Positions 44,825-53,654 are shown, numbered from the stretch's first letter. The stretch: 64,000 bases of DNA from Wenzhouxiangella sp042310355 (GCF_042310355.1 NZ_JBHJMR010000001.1:248001-312000), one strand, 5' to 3'. Numbers and translations: made by a program. The notes: generated by a model not told the origin, from the sequence alone.

Positions 44825-45079
44825 TCAGCTGATCGGGTGCTGCTGGTGACGCGTGTTGCCGAGGAGTTGCTGGAACCCCCGCACGGTAAACAGGTACAGC
44901 GACAGCAGTAGATTGGCGACGCCGAACCCGAGTGCGCCGCCGTCGCCGGTACTTGCAGTCAGGTACATCATCACCATGGCGAGTCCAATGATGGCGAAGA
45001 CCGGCGGCATCCAGGCGGTGATCTGCAGCTTCAGCAATTGTCTTGCAAGCCGATTGCTCAATTCCGAGTTCATCGTCAT
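44825..45079 (-). CDS. Small two-helix membrane protein, unknown
   Basis: An 84-residue protein with a polar N-terminus, a first helix (MPPVFAIIGLAMVMMYLTA), a Gly-rich turn and a second helix (FGVANLLLSLYLFTV), then a polar tail. ATG at 45079 is preceded by CAGGAGAATGACG (AGGAG). No family recognised. The 254 bases between it and the sahR region (44571-44824) contain only the operator and no gene I can support. Confidence 0.65.
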   Translation of the reverse strand: MTMNSELSNRLARQLLKLQITAWMPPVFAIIGLAMVMMYLTASTGDGGALGFGVANLLLSLYLFTVRGFQQLLGNTRHQQHPIS

Positions 45080-45160
45080 TCTCCTGTCCGGTGCTTACAG
45101 TCAGGGCAGGTTGTAACGCAAACGGTTCTTGGAAAAAAGTAGCAATTTTCCGAGTCGTTC

Positions 45161-45176
45161 GTAGGAAAATTCCTAC
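45161..45176. promoter_or_regulatory. Palindrome GTAGGAA-AA-TTCCTAC, second copy
   Basis: Two perfect 7-base arms around an AA centre, between the JmjC-like gene and the small membrane protein gene. The arms are identical to the inner arms of the 20-bp palindrome at 14428-14447, so this is a recurring site rather than chance. Function unknown. Confidence 0.45.
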
Positions 45177-45209
45177 TCGCGAGTTCGGGCTGGACAGGCC
45201 TCGTCCTGC

Positions 45210-46079
45210 TCAGCGGGCCCGGGCCAGCCGACTGTGGGTTCGCGTCACGGCCCGCCGCTCGTTGCGGTCATTCCAGGCCTGGCCCACGGTCTTGCGCATC
45301 AGCCCGTCGACGGTGCGCAGCACCAGCAGGTTGTAGAGCATTTTCGAGAGGTTACCCGGGGTGCGCGGGAAGGCGCGCAGCGACATCGAGAAGCCGATGT
45401 CGCGGTACTCGACGAAGTGCCAGTAGCCGGGCGGGATGTAGAGCGCGTCGCCGTGCTCCAGCTCGGCGACTTGGCCCTGCACCTGCCTGAGCGCGGGGTA
45501 CCTGTCGTAGTCGGGTTGGTCGACGCGGGCATCGAACAGGGCGCTGAAGGAAAAGGGCACGCGGTAAAGCCAGGGGGTCTGGTCGGGTGCGAACAGCAGC
45601 ACGCGCTTGGGGCCGCCGAAGTGGCAGAGCATGATGTCGGCCAGGTCGATGTCGAAGTGGAGCTGCACGCGCGAGCCCCTGCCGCCCATGAACAGAACCG
45701 GCAGCTTCGTGAAGAACTTCAGCCCCAGATCCGGGTACTCGAAGTCCTGCTTGAGATCCGGGATGGTGTTGAAGAAGTTGAAGAAAAACAGCCTCAGGTC
45801 GTTCTCGCCCTTCTCCAGCAGCTCCATGTACTCGCCCAGCGGCATGCGCGCGGCCGGCGCGTGCTGGTGCTTGTGGTCGCGCGAGGGCTTGCTGTCGTAC
45901 AGCGGCACGACCACGTCGCCGGCGCGTTCCTTGAGATGCCTGACCGTCCACTTCTCGCGCGCCGGCCAGGATTGGGTGAGGCGCTTGATGACGACCGGGC
46001 GCGCCGGCTGCTTGTAATCGGCCTGGAAGGTCGAGGCTTCGACGTTATCGATCTGCTCGACGGGGGCGAGTGCGACCAT
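45210..46079 (-). CDS. JmjC/cupin-like 2-oxoglutarate-dependent oxygenase
   Basis: A 289-residue cupin_8-type protein. The N-terminal motif FQADYKQPARPVVIKRLTQSWPA is the usual entry. The iron triad is visible as HFDIDLADIM (HxD) and the distal His in IPPGYWHFVEY. Such enzymes hydroxylate protein or small-molecule substrates; the target here is unknown. It lies 3 bases after gloB and is probably co-transcribed with it. Confidence 0.85.
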   Translation of the reverse strand: MVALAPVEQIDNVEASTFQADYKQPARPVVIKRLTQSWPAREKWTVRHLKERAGDVVVPLYDSKPSRDHKHQHAPAARMPLGEYMELLEKGENDLRLFFFNFFNTIPDLKQDFEYPDLGLKFFTKLPVLFMGGRGSRVQLHFDIDLADIMLCHFGGPKRVLLFAPDQTPWLYRVPFSFSALFDARVDQPDYDRYPALRQVQGQVAELEHGDALYIPPGYWHFVEYRDIGFSMSLRAFPRTPGNLSKMLYNLLVLRTVDGLMRKTVGQAWNDRNERRAVTRTHSRLARAR

Positions 46080-46082
46080 GGT

Positions 46083-46850
46083 TCAGAAATTGTCCTTCCA
46101 GCGCCGCAGCGCGGCGAACACCTCGACCGGCGCTTTGCCGCAGTCGGGATCGTGTGCCCGGACAGCTTCGATCACGGCCGCCTCGCGCGTGCGCAGAAAG
46201 GGATTGAAGCGCCGCTCGGCGCCGATGCTCGAAGGCAGGGTGATCTGGCCCTTTTCGCGCAGGGCCTCGACTTCACGGGCCCGCTCCTGCAGGTCCGGGT
46301 TGTCCGGCTCGACCGCCAATGCGAAATGGCAGTTGGCCTGGGTGTACTCGTGGGCGCAGAGCACGCGCGTGTCGGCGGGCAGGTCCGCCAGCTTGTCGAG
46401 AGAGGCCAGCATCTGTTCGGGCGTGCCCTCGAACATGCGCCCGCATCCGGCCGAGAACAGGGCGTCTCCGCACAGCAGCATCCGGTGCCCGAAAAAGGCG
46501 ATATGAATGCTCGTGTGGCCCGGCACGCTGAGGATCTCGAATCGCGCCTCGGGTGAGTCGATCTCCACGCGATCGTCCTCGCGCAGGGGATGGTCGATCT
46601 GCGAAATCCGCCGGTCTTCGGGCCCGTAGACCGGAACCGGATGCTCGGCGAGGATGTCGTCGATGCCGTCGGTATGGTCCCAGTGGTGATGGGTGATCAG
46701 CAGTGCGCTCAAGGTCAGGCCGTTCTCTTCCAGCCAGTCCAGCGGCGGGCCGGCTTCGCCGGGGTCGACCAGCAGGGCGTGGTGGCCGTCGTGCAGGCCC
46801 CACACGTAGTTGCTTTCCAGGGTGGGAATGGCATTGAACGACAGCGGCAT
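46083..46850 (-). CDS. gloB: Hydroxyacylglutathione hydrolase (glyoxalase II) GloB
   Basis: ATG at 46850 gives the standard 255 residues; the longer frame to 46910 would overlap the divergent gene. The metallo-beta-lactamase motif THHHWDHTDG binds the binuclear metal site; GHTSIHIAFF, LLCGDALFSAGCGRMFEG and LCAHEYTQAN are further ligand blocks. The C-terminal substrate domain ends in EVFAALRRWKDNF. It hydrolyses S-lactoylglutathione to lactate and glutathione. The divergent arrangement with yafS-rnhA-dnaQ matches E. coli. Confidence 0.96.
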   Translation of the reverse strand: MPLSFNAIPTLESNYVWGLHDGHHALLVDPGEAGPPLDWLEENGLTLSALLITHHHWDHTDGIDDILAEHPVPVYGPEDRRISQIDHPLREDDRVEIDSPEARFEILSVPGHTSIHIAFFGHRMLLCGDALFSAGCGRMFEGTPEQMLASLDKLADLPADTRVLCAHEYTQANCHFALAVEPDNPDLQERAREVEALREKGQITLPSSIGAERRFNPFLRTREAAVIEAVRAHDPDCGKAPVEVFAALRRWKDNF

Positions 46851-46878
46851 GGGCGGCTCCGTCTGGTATCCTTTTCGC

Positions 46879-47508
46879 GTGACCGAGAAGCATTCTAACG
46901 CGCCGCGCATGCCGGCCGGGTTTTCCGGCCTGCAGCCCCTGGAAACCCGCCTGGTCGAGGCCGGGTTCGATCAGCCGCACCCGAACTGGATCCTGGAAGT
47001 CGCGCCCACGGCCAGCGCTTCGCCCCAGGTCGACCTGCGGCGCAGCCGCGTGCTGGTCGACGCTGATAGCTGTTGCTGGCCGTTCCGCGCGGCGCTCGAC
47101 TGCTGGCCGTTGGACGACAACAGCGTTCCTGCCGTGCTGCTGCGTCACGTCTGGCAGCCGGCCGTCCGCGGCGACCTCCTCCAGGAGGCTACGCGCGTGC
47201 TCAAGCCCGGCGGTGTGCTGGTCTCGGTCTCGGCCAATCCCTGGCATCGGCTGGCCTGGCGGGAACTGGGGCGTGCTGCCTTGCGCCTGCCCAGCTGGCC
47301 GCAGTTCCAGTGGATGCATGTCCGTTGCGAGCTGAAGCTGTCGATTTCGGCCAACGTCCAGCTTCGCGGAATGGTCCCGGGGCTGGTCCCGGTACTCGTT
47401 CTGGTCGCGCGCAAACCCTCGGAGCCAGCGCGGATCACGCCCGTTCGCTTCCGGGAGCCGCGGCTCGCCGGCGGCTCGCCCGTGCCCAGCCAGTGCCGCG
47501 CCGCATGA
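46879..47508 (+). CDS. yafS: YafS-like SAM-dependent methyltransferase-type protein
   Basis: A class I methyltransferase-like protein located exactly as yafS is in E. coli, between gloB and rnhA. Recognisable pieces are a possible SAM loop region (VLVDADSCCWPFRAALDCWPLDDNSVPAVLLRHV) and the post-motif segment EATRVLKPGGVLVSVSANPWH. The usual GxGxG motif is degenerate, so catalysis is uncertain. I take GTG at 46879; ATG at 46909 is the alternative. Its stop overlaps the rnhA start (ATGA). Confidence 0.72.
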   Translation: MTEKHSNAPRMPAGFSGLQPLETRLVEAGFDQPHPNWILEVAPTASASPQVDLRRSRVLVDADSCCWPFRAALDCWPLDDNSVPAVLLRHVWQPAVRGDLLQEATRVLKPGGVLVSVSANPWHRLAWRELGRAALRLPSWPQFQWMHVRCELKLSISANVQLRGMVPGLVPVLVLVARKPSEPARITPVRFREPRLAGGSPVPSQCRAA

Positions 47509-47942
47509 GCGAGCCGGTGCACATCTGGACCGACGGCGCCTGCCTGGGCAATCCCGGGCCGGGTGGCTGGGGCGCTCTGCTGCGCTGGAACGGCCACGAG
47601 AGCGAGCTCTCCGGCGGTGAGCCCGAGACGACCAACAATCGCATGGAGCTGATGGCCGCCATACGCGGGCTGGAGTCGCTCAAGCGCCCCTGCCGCGTGG
47701 TCCTGACCACGGATTCGCAGTACGTGCGCAAGGGCATTACCGAGTGGATGACCAACTGGAAGAAGAACGGCTGGAAGACCGCGGCGAAGAAGCCGGTCAA
47801 GAACGCCGAACTGTGGCAGCGTCTCGACAAGGCGCGCGAGCGTCACGACGTTCAATGGGACTGGGTCAAGGGCCACAGCGGCCACCCCGAGAACGAACGC
47901 GCCGACGAACTGGCCAGTGCGGCGGCGAGTGCCCAGAAATAA
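47505..47942 (+). CDS. rnhA: Ribonuclease HI RnhA
   Basis: 145 residues with the complete DEDD catalytic set: Asp in IWTDGACLGNPGPGGW, Glu in TTNNRMELMAAI, Asp in LTTDSQYVRKGI and Asp in NERADELA, plus the basic protrusion WMTNWKKNGWKTAAKKPVKN. It removes RNA from RNA-DNA hybrids. ATG at 47505 overlaps the yafS-like stop, and dnaQ follows after a 198-base gap filled by an inverted-repeat element. Confidence 0.97.
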   Translation: MSEPVHIWTDGACLGNPGPGGWGALLRWNGHESELSGGEPETTNNRMELMAAIRGLESLKRPCRVVLTTDSQYVRKGITEWMTNWKKNGWKTAAKKPVKNAELWQRLDKARERHDVQWDWVKGHSGHPENERADELASAAASAQK

Positions 47943-47951
47943 AAACCTTTT

Positions 47952-48122
47952 GTCCACAGATGAACACAGATGAACACAGATATAAAAACAGAAAGACTAT
48001 TTTCGGCTCCGTTCATCAATCGAAGATTTTGATGTCGAAATTCGCCGTTCAATGACCGCAATGAATTCTTTTATCTACTGTTATTTTCTTTTATCTGTGT
48101 TTATCTGTGTTCATCTGTGGAC
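47952..48122. repeat. Inverted repeat of tandem ACAGATGAAC decamers (rnhA/dnaQ gap)
   Basis: The left arm (47952-47994) is GTCCACAGATGAACACAGAT with a third unit and ATAAAAACAGAAA. The right arm (48084-48122) is the inverted copy ending TCATCTGTGGAC. The roughly 90-base spacer is AT-richer than its surroundings and carries no gene I can support. Confidence 0.88.
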
Positions 48123-48140
48123 GAATAGGGTTTTTCCCAA

Positions 48141-48854
48141 ATGAGGCAGATCGTACTCGACACCGAAACCACCGGCCTGGAACCCGGCGATGGCCACCGG
48201 ATCATCGAGATCGGCGCCCTGGAGATGATCGAGCGGCGCCAGACCGGGCGCAGCTTTCACGTCTATATCAACCCGGAGCGGGACGTCGAAGACGGTGCCC
48301 TCGCGGTTCACGGGATTTCCAACGAGTTCCTGTCCGACAAGCCGCGTTTTGCCGACCTGGCGGACGACTTTGTCGAGTTCATCCGCGACGCCGAGCTGAT
48401 CATCCACAACGCGCCCTTCGACGTGGGCTTCCTCAACGCCGAGCTGGCCCGCCTGGAAACACCCAGCTGCGTCGAGGATCACGCCACCATCCTCGATACG
48501 CTGCCCCTGGCGCGCGAACTGCACCCGGGCCAGCGCGTCAGCCTGGATGCCTTGTGCAAGCGCTACGAAGTGGACAATTCCGGCCGCGATCTTCACGGCG
48601 CACTGCTCGACTCGGAGCTGCTGGCCGAGGTCTACCTGGCCATGACCGGCGGCCAGGTCGACCTGGCGCTGGATCTCTCGGGTGAGCGTGACGGCGGCGA
48701 CAGCGCCAGCGACATGGTGCTGGAGGTCGATGTCTCCAGGCTGGTCGTTCGCGCGGCCGATGAATCGGAACTGGCCGCGCATCGTGCGCGCCTGGAGGCG
48801 ATCCGGGAAAGCGCCGGGCATTGCATCTGGCAGGATGCGTTGAGCCAGGACTGA
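48141..48854 (+). CDS. dnaQ: DNA polymerase III epsilon subunit (3'-5' proofreading exonuclease) DnaQ
   Basis: 237 residues. Exo motifs are DTETTGLEPGDGHRIIEIGALE (I), ELIIHNAPFDVGFLNAEL (II) and HGALLDSELLAEVYLAMTGGQ (III, with the His/Asp of the DEDDh class). The C-terminal tail contacts polymerase alpha and contains no obvious clamp motif by eye. It proofreads during replication. It follows rnhA as in many gammaproteobacteria and converges on mltF with only 4 bases between stops. Confidence 0.95.
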   Translation: MRQIVLDTETTGLEPGDGHRIIEIGALEMIERRQTGRSFHVYINPERDVEDGALAVHGISNEFLSDKPRFADLADDFVEFIRDAELIIHNAPFDVGFLNAELARLETPSCVEDHATILDTLPLARELHPGQRVSLDALCKRYEVDNSGRDLHGALLDSELLAEVYLAMTGGQVDLALDLSGERDGGDSASDMVLEVDVSRLVVRAADESELAAHRARLEAIRESAGHCIWQDALSQD

Positions 48855-48858
48855 AGCC

Positions 48859-50349
48859 TTACTGGCGCTCGCCACCCTCGTCTTCGGAGGCCTCGGGTGA
48901 TCCCGGGTTCGACGCCTCCGCCCCGACCAGAAGGGGATGATCCCGTCCCTCCATCCACAGCAGGATCTCGTAGAAGGTCCGGATGTTCTCCACGTACTGC
49001 ACCGGTTCGTAGCCCCGCGCATAGCCGTAGCGGGTCTGCGAGTGCCAGCGCTCCTGGGTAAGCAGCGGCAGGGATTCACGCACGTCCACCCAGCGGTCGG
49101 GATCGCCGCCGCGAATCTCGGTCAGTCTGCGCGCGTCTTCCAGATGGCCGTAGCCGACGTTGTAGGCCGCCATGGCCAGCCACAGGCGGTCGGGGTAGTC
49201 GATGCGCTCGAGAACCCGATCGATCATCGAGCGCAGGTAGCGGGCGCCGCCCATTATGCTCTGCTCGGGATCGACGCGGTTGTCGACACCCAGCTGCCGC
49301 GCCGTGCGCTGGGTGAGCATCATGATGCCGCGCACGCCGGTGCGGGAAACGGCGCCGGGGTCCCAGTGCGATTCCTGGTAACCGACCGCGGCCAGCAGGC
49401 GCCAGTCGAGGTCGTGGGATTCGGCCGCTTCCTCGAAAAGCGGCCGGAGGACCGGCAGCCGCTCGCGAATCTGGCGCATGAAGGTGAACGTGCCGACGGG
49501 TTCGTAGTTGTCGATGTGTCCGTAGTGGCGCTGGCGCAATTCGGCCAGCAGCGCGTCGGCCTCGGCCACCAGGAAGAATTCGCGCATGACCTGCACCAGC
49601 GAATCGTCATCGCTGCGCTCGGTCGCCCAGGCCAGTGGCTGGGGCTCGCCCAGCTCGAACGCCGGCCGGATGGCCGGGAAGAAGCGGCGATTGAGTTCGA
49701 GGATGTTGGAGTCGATGATCGTGTAGTCGATCTCTTCGTTGCTGATGGCCTCGAACAGATCCTCGATGCTGGCATGCGGGCGGATTTCGGGTTCGAGGTC
49801 GACATCATGCCGGGCGAGCAGGGGTCGGTAAACAGTGCCTTCCATCAGCGCCAGCCGCCCGTCGGACAGTTCCGAGACGGACCGCGGTCGCCGCGACCCG
49901 CGCCGGTAGACGACCGTGGGCACGACGTCCTCGTAGGCGGGACCGAAGCGCAGTTGCGACTGGCGCGGGGCGGTTCGTGTCAGGTTGGCGGCGATGAAGT
50001 CCCCCCGACCCTCGGCCAGTGCCGGAATCAGGTCGCCCACGCTCGGGACGGTAATCACCTGAAGCGGTACGCCGAGGTAGCGGGAGAATGCCAGGGCCAG
50101 TTCGTACTCGAATCCGGTTTCTCCCTCCGGGCCCAGGTAGTAGGTCGAGGCGCCGTTGACCGTCAGCATCACCAGGTTGCCGCGAGCCTGGATGCGATCG
50201 ACCTGGGTCAGCCCGCTGTCGCCGGAAGTCGTGGCGATCAGGATCGCGAGCGCGATCGCCAGCACCCGGCCGAGCGTGCCCAGTCGCCGGCCCAGGGCGT
50301 GGCGCCAGCCTGTGGTGGCGTGGCCCGCCTGCTTTGTCCGGTCATTCAT
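48859..50349 (-). CDS. mltF: Membrane-bound lytic murein transglycosylase F
   Basis: 496 residues. An N-terminal signal anchor (LGRVLAIALAILIATTSG) precedes a solute-binding-protein-like domain (about 45-290; LVMLTVNGASTYYLGPEGETGFEYELALAFSRYLGV) and an SLT goldmine-lysozyme domain with the catalytic Glu in AAVGYQESHWDPGAVSRTGVRGIMML and the AYNVGYGHLEDAR motif. It cleaves peptidoglycan to 1,6-anhydro products and is attached to the envelope. Transcribed alone; divergent from gltX. Confidence 0.94.
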   Translation of the reverse strand: MNDRTKQAGHATTGWRHALGRRLGTLGRVLAIALAILIATTSGDSGLTQVDRIQARGNLVMLTVNGASTYYLGPEGETGFEYELALAFSRYLGVPLQVITVPSVGDLIPALAEGRGDFIAANLTRTAPRQSQLRFGPAYEDVVPTVVYRRGSRRPRSVSELSDGRLALMEGTVYRPLLARHDVDLEPEIRPHASIEDLFEAISNEEIDYTIIDSNILELNRRFFPAIRPAFELGEPQPLAWATERSDDDSLVQVMREFFLVAEADALLAELRQRHYGHIDNYEPVGTFTFMRQIRERLPVLRPLFEEAAESHDLDWRLLAAVGYQESHWDPGAVSRTGVRGIMMLTQRTARQLGVDNRVDPEQSIMGGARYLRSMIDRVLERIDYPDRLWLAMAAYNVGYGHLEDARRLTEIRGGDPDRWVDVRESLPLLTQERWHSQTRYGYARGYEPVQYVENIRTFYEILLWMEGRDHPLLVGAEASNPGSPEASEDEGGERQ

Positions 50350-50508
50350 GGGGCCGGAATGATCGGTTTGGGCGGGCGGTGGCGATGGTGGGTCATGCGA
50401 GCGCCGTGCGGAAAATCACATTGTCCTTTATAGCGGATTTTCGGTCTGAGCTTAAGCCGTCTGCCTCTGCTAGAATAGCCGGCTTTTCTCTGCTCGAGCG
50501 ACCTGGCC

Positions 50509-51939
50509 ATGGCCCGCGATACCCAAGCGATTCGCACCCGTTTCGCACCGTCCCCCACCGGCTTTCTTCACATCGGCGGGGCGCGCACGGCGCTGTTCTG
50601 CTGGCTCGCCGCGCGAGCTACCGACGGCGAGTTCGTGCTGCGCATCGAGGATACCGATCGCGAGCGCTCCACCGCCGAGTCGGTGCAGGCGATCCTCGAC
50701 GGCATGGCCTGGCTGGGCCTGGGAGCGGACGAAGGCCCGTTCTACCAGAGCGAGCGCATGGATCGCTATCGTGAAGTGGTCGATCGACTGCTCGACAACG
50801 GCCAGGCCTATCGCTGCTACTGCTCGAAAGAGCGCCTGGAGAAGCTCCGCGAGGCGGCCATGAATGCCGGCGAGAAGCCGCGCTATGACGGCCATTGCCG
50901 CCATCTCGATGAAGCGCCCGAAGGGGTCGACCCGGTCATTCGTTTCCGCAATCCGCTCGAGGGCACGGTGGTTTTCGACGATCGCGTGCGCGGCCGAATC
51001 GAGGTCTCGAACGGTGAACTCGACGACCTGGTGATCATGCGTGCCGACGGTTCGCCGACCTACAACTTCGCGGTGGTCATCGACGATCTCGACATGGCGA
51101 TCAACCTGGTCATCCGCGGTGACGACCACATCAACAACACGCCGCGCCAGATCAATATCTACCGCGCGCTCGACGCCGAGCCGCCGGAATTTGCCCACGT
51201 GCCAATGATCCTCGGCGACGACGGGGCGCGCCTGTCCAAGCGGCACGGGGCGGTCAGCGTCATGGCCTGGCGCGAACAGGGCTACCTGCCCGACGCCATG
51301 ATCAACTACCTGGCGCGCCTGGGCTGGTCGCACGGCGACCAGGAAGTGTTCTCGCGCGAGGAACTGGTCGAGCTGTTCGATATCGCCGACGTCAATCACA
51401 AGGCATCGCGCTTCGATACGGCGAAGCTCAACTGGCTCAACCAGCACTACCTGCGCGAGGGTGACCGCGACCAGGTCCACTCCGAAGTGCTGTGGCACCT
51501 GCAGAGAACGGGCCTGCACGCGGAGAACGGGCCGCCGCTGGCCGACTTGATCCCGGTGCAGGCCGAGCGGGTCGAGACCCTGGTCGAGCTGGTCGAACGC
51601 AGCCGCCCGTTCTACGAGGATTTTGCCGACTACGAGCGCAATGCCGCCAAAAAGCACCTGCGGCCGGTCGCCGCCGAGCCACTTCAGAATCTGCGCGATC
51701 GACTGGCGGAACTGGCGCACTGGCGGGCCGAGGACCTGCAGGCAGCCGTGCAGGCCACGGTGGACGAACTGGGTATCGGTTTCGGCAAGATCGGCATGCC
51801 CCTGCGCGTGGCGCTGATGGGCCACGGCGAATCGCCATCGATCGACAAGACCCTCTGGCTGATGGGCCGCAAACGCACCCTCGCGCGCATCGACCGCGCC
51901 CTGGCCCACATCGCCGACCGCGCTGCGGCGCAGGGTTGA
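50509..51939 (+). CDS. gltX: Glutamyl-tRNA synthetase GltX
   Basis: 476 residues of a class I synthetase. HIGH appears as FAPSPTGFLHIGGARTAL and KMSKS as ARLSKRHGAVSV. The zinc-binding-region Cys cluster is YRCYCSKERL...YDGHCRHL, and a C-terminal anticodon-binding helical domain follows. It charges tRNA-Glu. A TAGAAT -10-like element lies at 50471-50476. Confidence 0.97.
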   Translation: MARDTQAIRTRFAPSPTGFLHIGGARTALFCWLAARATDGEFVLRIEDTDRERSTAESVQAILDGMAWLGLGADEGPFYQSERMDRYREVVDRLLDNGQAYRCYCSKERLEKLREAAMNAGEKPRYDGHCRHLDEAPEGVDPVIRFRNPLEGTVVFDDRVRGRIEVSNGELDDLVIMRADGSPTYNFAVVIDDLDMAINLVIRGDDHINNTPRQINIYRALDAEPPEFAHVPMILGDDGARLSKRHGAVSVMAWREQGYLPDAMINYLARLGWSHGDQEVFSREELVELFDIADVNHKASRFDTAKLNWLNQHYLREGDRDQVHSEVLWHLQRTGLHAENGPPLADLIPVQAERVETLVELVERSRPFYEDFADYERNAAKKHLRPVAAEPLQNLRDRLAELAHWRAEDLQAAVQATVDELGIGFGKIGMPLRVALMGHGESPSIDKTLWLMGRKRTLARIDRALAHIADRAAAQG

Positions 51940-51970
51940 GGTTGGCGGGCAATAGCCCCTAAAAACCATT

Positions 51971-52118
51971 AAACCACCGAAGACACCGAAATCACCGAAA
52001 TTGCACGAGCGGTGTTAGTCGATGCAGATCAGAACGACTTGACCTGCTGAGGTTGCTTAAGGCCAAGACCACTCAATTCTTGGTTTTTTCGGTGACGTTC
52101 GGTGTCTTCGGTGGTTCC
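51971..52118. repeat. Inverted repeat of tandem CACCGAANN nonamers (gltX/zur gap)
   Basis: The left arm is AAACCACCGAAGACACCGAA plus ATCACCGAAATTG (51971-52003); the right arm is the inverted copy ending GTCTTCGGTGGTTCC (52084-52118). The spacer is about 80 bases and unrelated to the spacers of the sister elements at 18598 and 60875. Confidence 0.9.
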
Positions 52119-52178
52119 TCGGTTTTTCTTCGAGACTTTGCAGTCGGCTCCATTCAATCGTCCTGATAGAATGAAAGC

Positions 52179-52625
52179 ATGGATTCCAGCCAGGTCATTC
52201 GTGAGGTTGAGCAGCGCTGCAGGCAGCGTGGGTTGCGGCTGACGCCGACGCGGCGGCGGGTGCTCGAGCTGGTGTTGTCGGCCGAGGGGCCGGTCAAGGC
52301 CTACGACCTGCTCGACCTGCTCAAGGCCGAGCAGCCCAATGCGGCGCCGCCGACCATTTACCGGGCCCTGGAATTCCTGCTCGATAACCATTTCATCCAC
52401 CGTCTCGAGTCGCTCAACGCATTCGTCAGCTGTTTCCATCCGGCCGAGTCGCACCAGGGGCAGTTCCTGATTTGCGACGGCTGCCAGTCGGTGATCGAGA
52501 TTCACGACGCAGGCCTGACCCGCCACCTGCGCGAGGCGGCCGAGCACGAGCATTTCCGTCCCAGCCGCCAGGTGCTCGAGATCTACGGGCTGTGCAGCGA
52601 CTGTCGCGAGGCCGGTCGCGAGTGA
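52179..52625 (+). CDS. zur: Fur-family metal regulator, Zur-like
   Basis: 148 residues with the Fur winged helix (CRQRGLRLTPTRRRVLELVLSAEGPVKAYDLLDLLKAEQPNAAPPTIYRALEFLLDNHFIHRLESLNAFVSC). Two CxxC pairs (FLICDGCQSV and YGLCSDCREA) form the structural zinc site. The wording LLDNHFIHRLESLNAF is characteristic of Zur rather than Fur. It represses zinc-uptake genes when zinc is sufficient. It is coupled to the next gene by a GTGA overlap. Confidence 0.9.
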   Translation: MDSSQVIREVEQRCRQRGLRLTPTRRRVLELVLSAEGPVKAYDLLDLLKAEQPNAAPPTIYRALEFLLDNHFIHRLESLNAFVSCFHPAESHQGQFLICDGCQSVIEIHDAGLTRHLREAAEHEHFRPSRQVLEIYGLCSDCREAGRE

Positions 52626-53590
52626 GCCGCCGCGAGCGTCTCTATCACCTGCACGACATCCTGCGCCAGCGGCGCACGCCGATATCCCGCCAGGACCTGA
52701 TGGCCGAACTCGGCTGCAGCCAGGCCACGCTCTACCGCCTCATCAACGAATTGCGCGACCACCTCGGCGCGCCGCTGGAGCAGGACGCCGACGGCCGGGG
52801 CTTTTACTACGATCGCAGCCTCGCGGGCAGTTTCGAGCTGCCCGGCCTGTGGATCAGTCCGGACGAACTCCAGGCGCTGCTGACCGCCCGTCACGTGCTC
52901 GGTAACGTGCAGCCGGGCCTGCTCGAGGACGAGCTCGAGGGCGTCCAGCAACGCATCAACCAGTTGCTCGATGCGCAGGGATTGAACTTCTCCGCGCAGC
53001 CCGGGCGCATCAATATTCGCCATGACGCCGGGCGGCCCGTTCCGGCCGATCTGTTCGAGGACGTGCTTCAGGCACTGTTCAAGCGTCAGCGTCTGGTCAT
53101 CACCTATCACGGCCGCCGCCGCGACGACGTCAGCGAACGCGAGGTCTCGCCCCAGCGCCTGACCAGCTATCGCGATCGCTGGTACCTGGACGCCTGGTGC
53201 CATCGCTCGGAAGGTCTGCGCAGCTTCGCCCTGGAGCGTATCCGCGGCATCGACCGGCTCGATCAGGAAGGCACGGAATTGCCCGAGGAGGAGATCGCCC
53301 GGCATTTCGACCAGGCTTTCGGCATTTTCTCCGGGCCGGCCGAGCACGAGGCCGTGTTGCGCTTCAGTTCCGAGGCGGCGCGCTGGGCGGCCGACGAGAT
53401 CTGGCACCCGGAGCAGCGCGCCGAGTGGCGCAAGGACGGCCGCTTCGAGTTGACCGTGCCGTTTGGCCGCAGCCGCGAGCTGATCATGGAGATCCTGCGC
53501 TACGGCGCCGACATCGAGGTCGTGTCTCCCGGGTTCCTGCGCGAGTCGGTGTCCAGTCAATTGGAGGCGGCGCTGGGTCACTATCGCTAG
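52622..53590 (+). CDS. HTH/WYL-domain transcriptional regulator
   Basis: A GTG start at 52622, overlapping the zur stop, gives 322 residues. An HTH_11 winged helix (MSRRERLYHLHDILRQRRTPISRQDLMAELGCSQATLYRLINELRDHLGAPLE) precedes a WYL domain with REVSPQRLTSYRDRWYLDAWCHRSEGLRSFALERI, and a C-terminal WCX extension. WYL proteins bind nucleic acid or nucleotide ligands and control DNA-damage or defence genes in several bacteria. No target is evident apart from its coupling to zur. Confidence 0.9.
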   Translation: MSRRERLYHLHDILRQRRTPISRQDLMAELGCSQATLYRLINELRDHLGAPLEQDADGRGFYYDRSLAGSFELPGLWISPDELQALLTARHVLGNVQPGLLEDELEGVQQRINQLLDAQGLNFSAQPGRINIRHDAGRPVPADLFEDVLQALFKRQRLVITYHGRRRDDVSEREVSPQRLTSYRDRWYLDAWCHRSEGLRSFALERIRGIDRLDQEGTELPEEEIARHFDQAFGIFSGPAEHEAVLRFSSEAARWAADEIWHPEQRAEWRKDGRFELTVPFGRSRELIMEILRYGADIEVVSPGFLRESVSSQLEAALGHYR

Positions 53591-53654
53591 CGCGCCGCTG
53601 GAAATCGCGTCGCGAGGGGCGTAGAAAGGACATTGTAGGGAGCTTGTAACGGTC

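Noticed and set aside
44629..44911. A plus-strand frame of up to 90 residues between the sahR region and the small membrane protein gene
   Set aside because: No ribosome-binding site, no recognisable sequence, and it overlaps the 3' end of a better-supported minus-strand gene.
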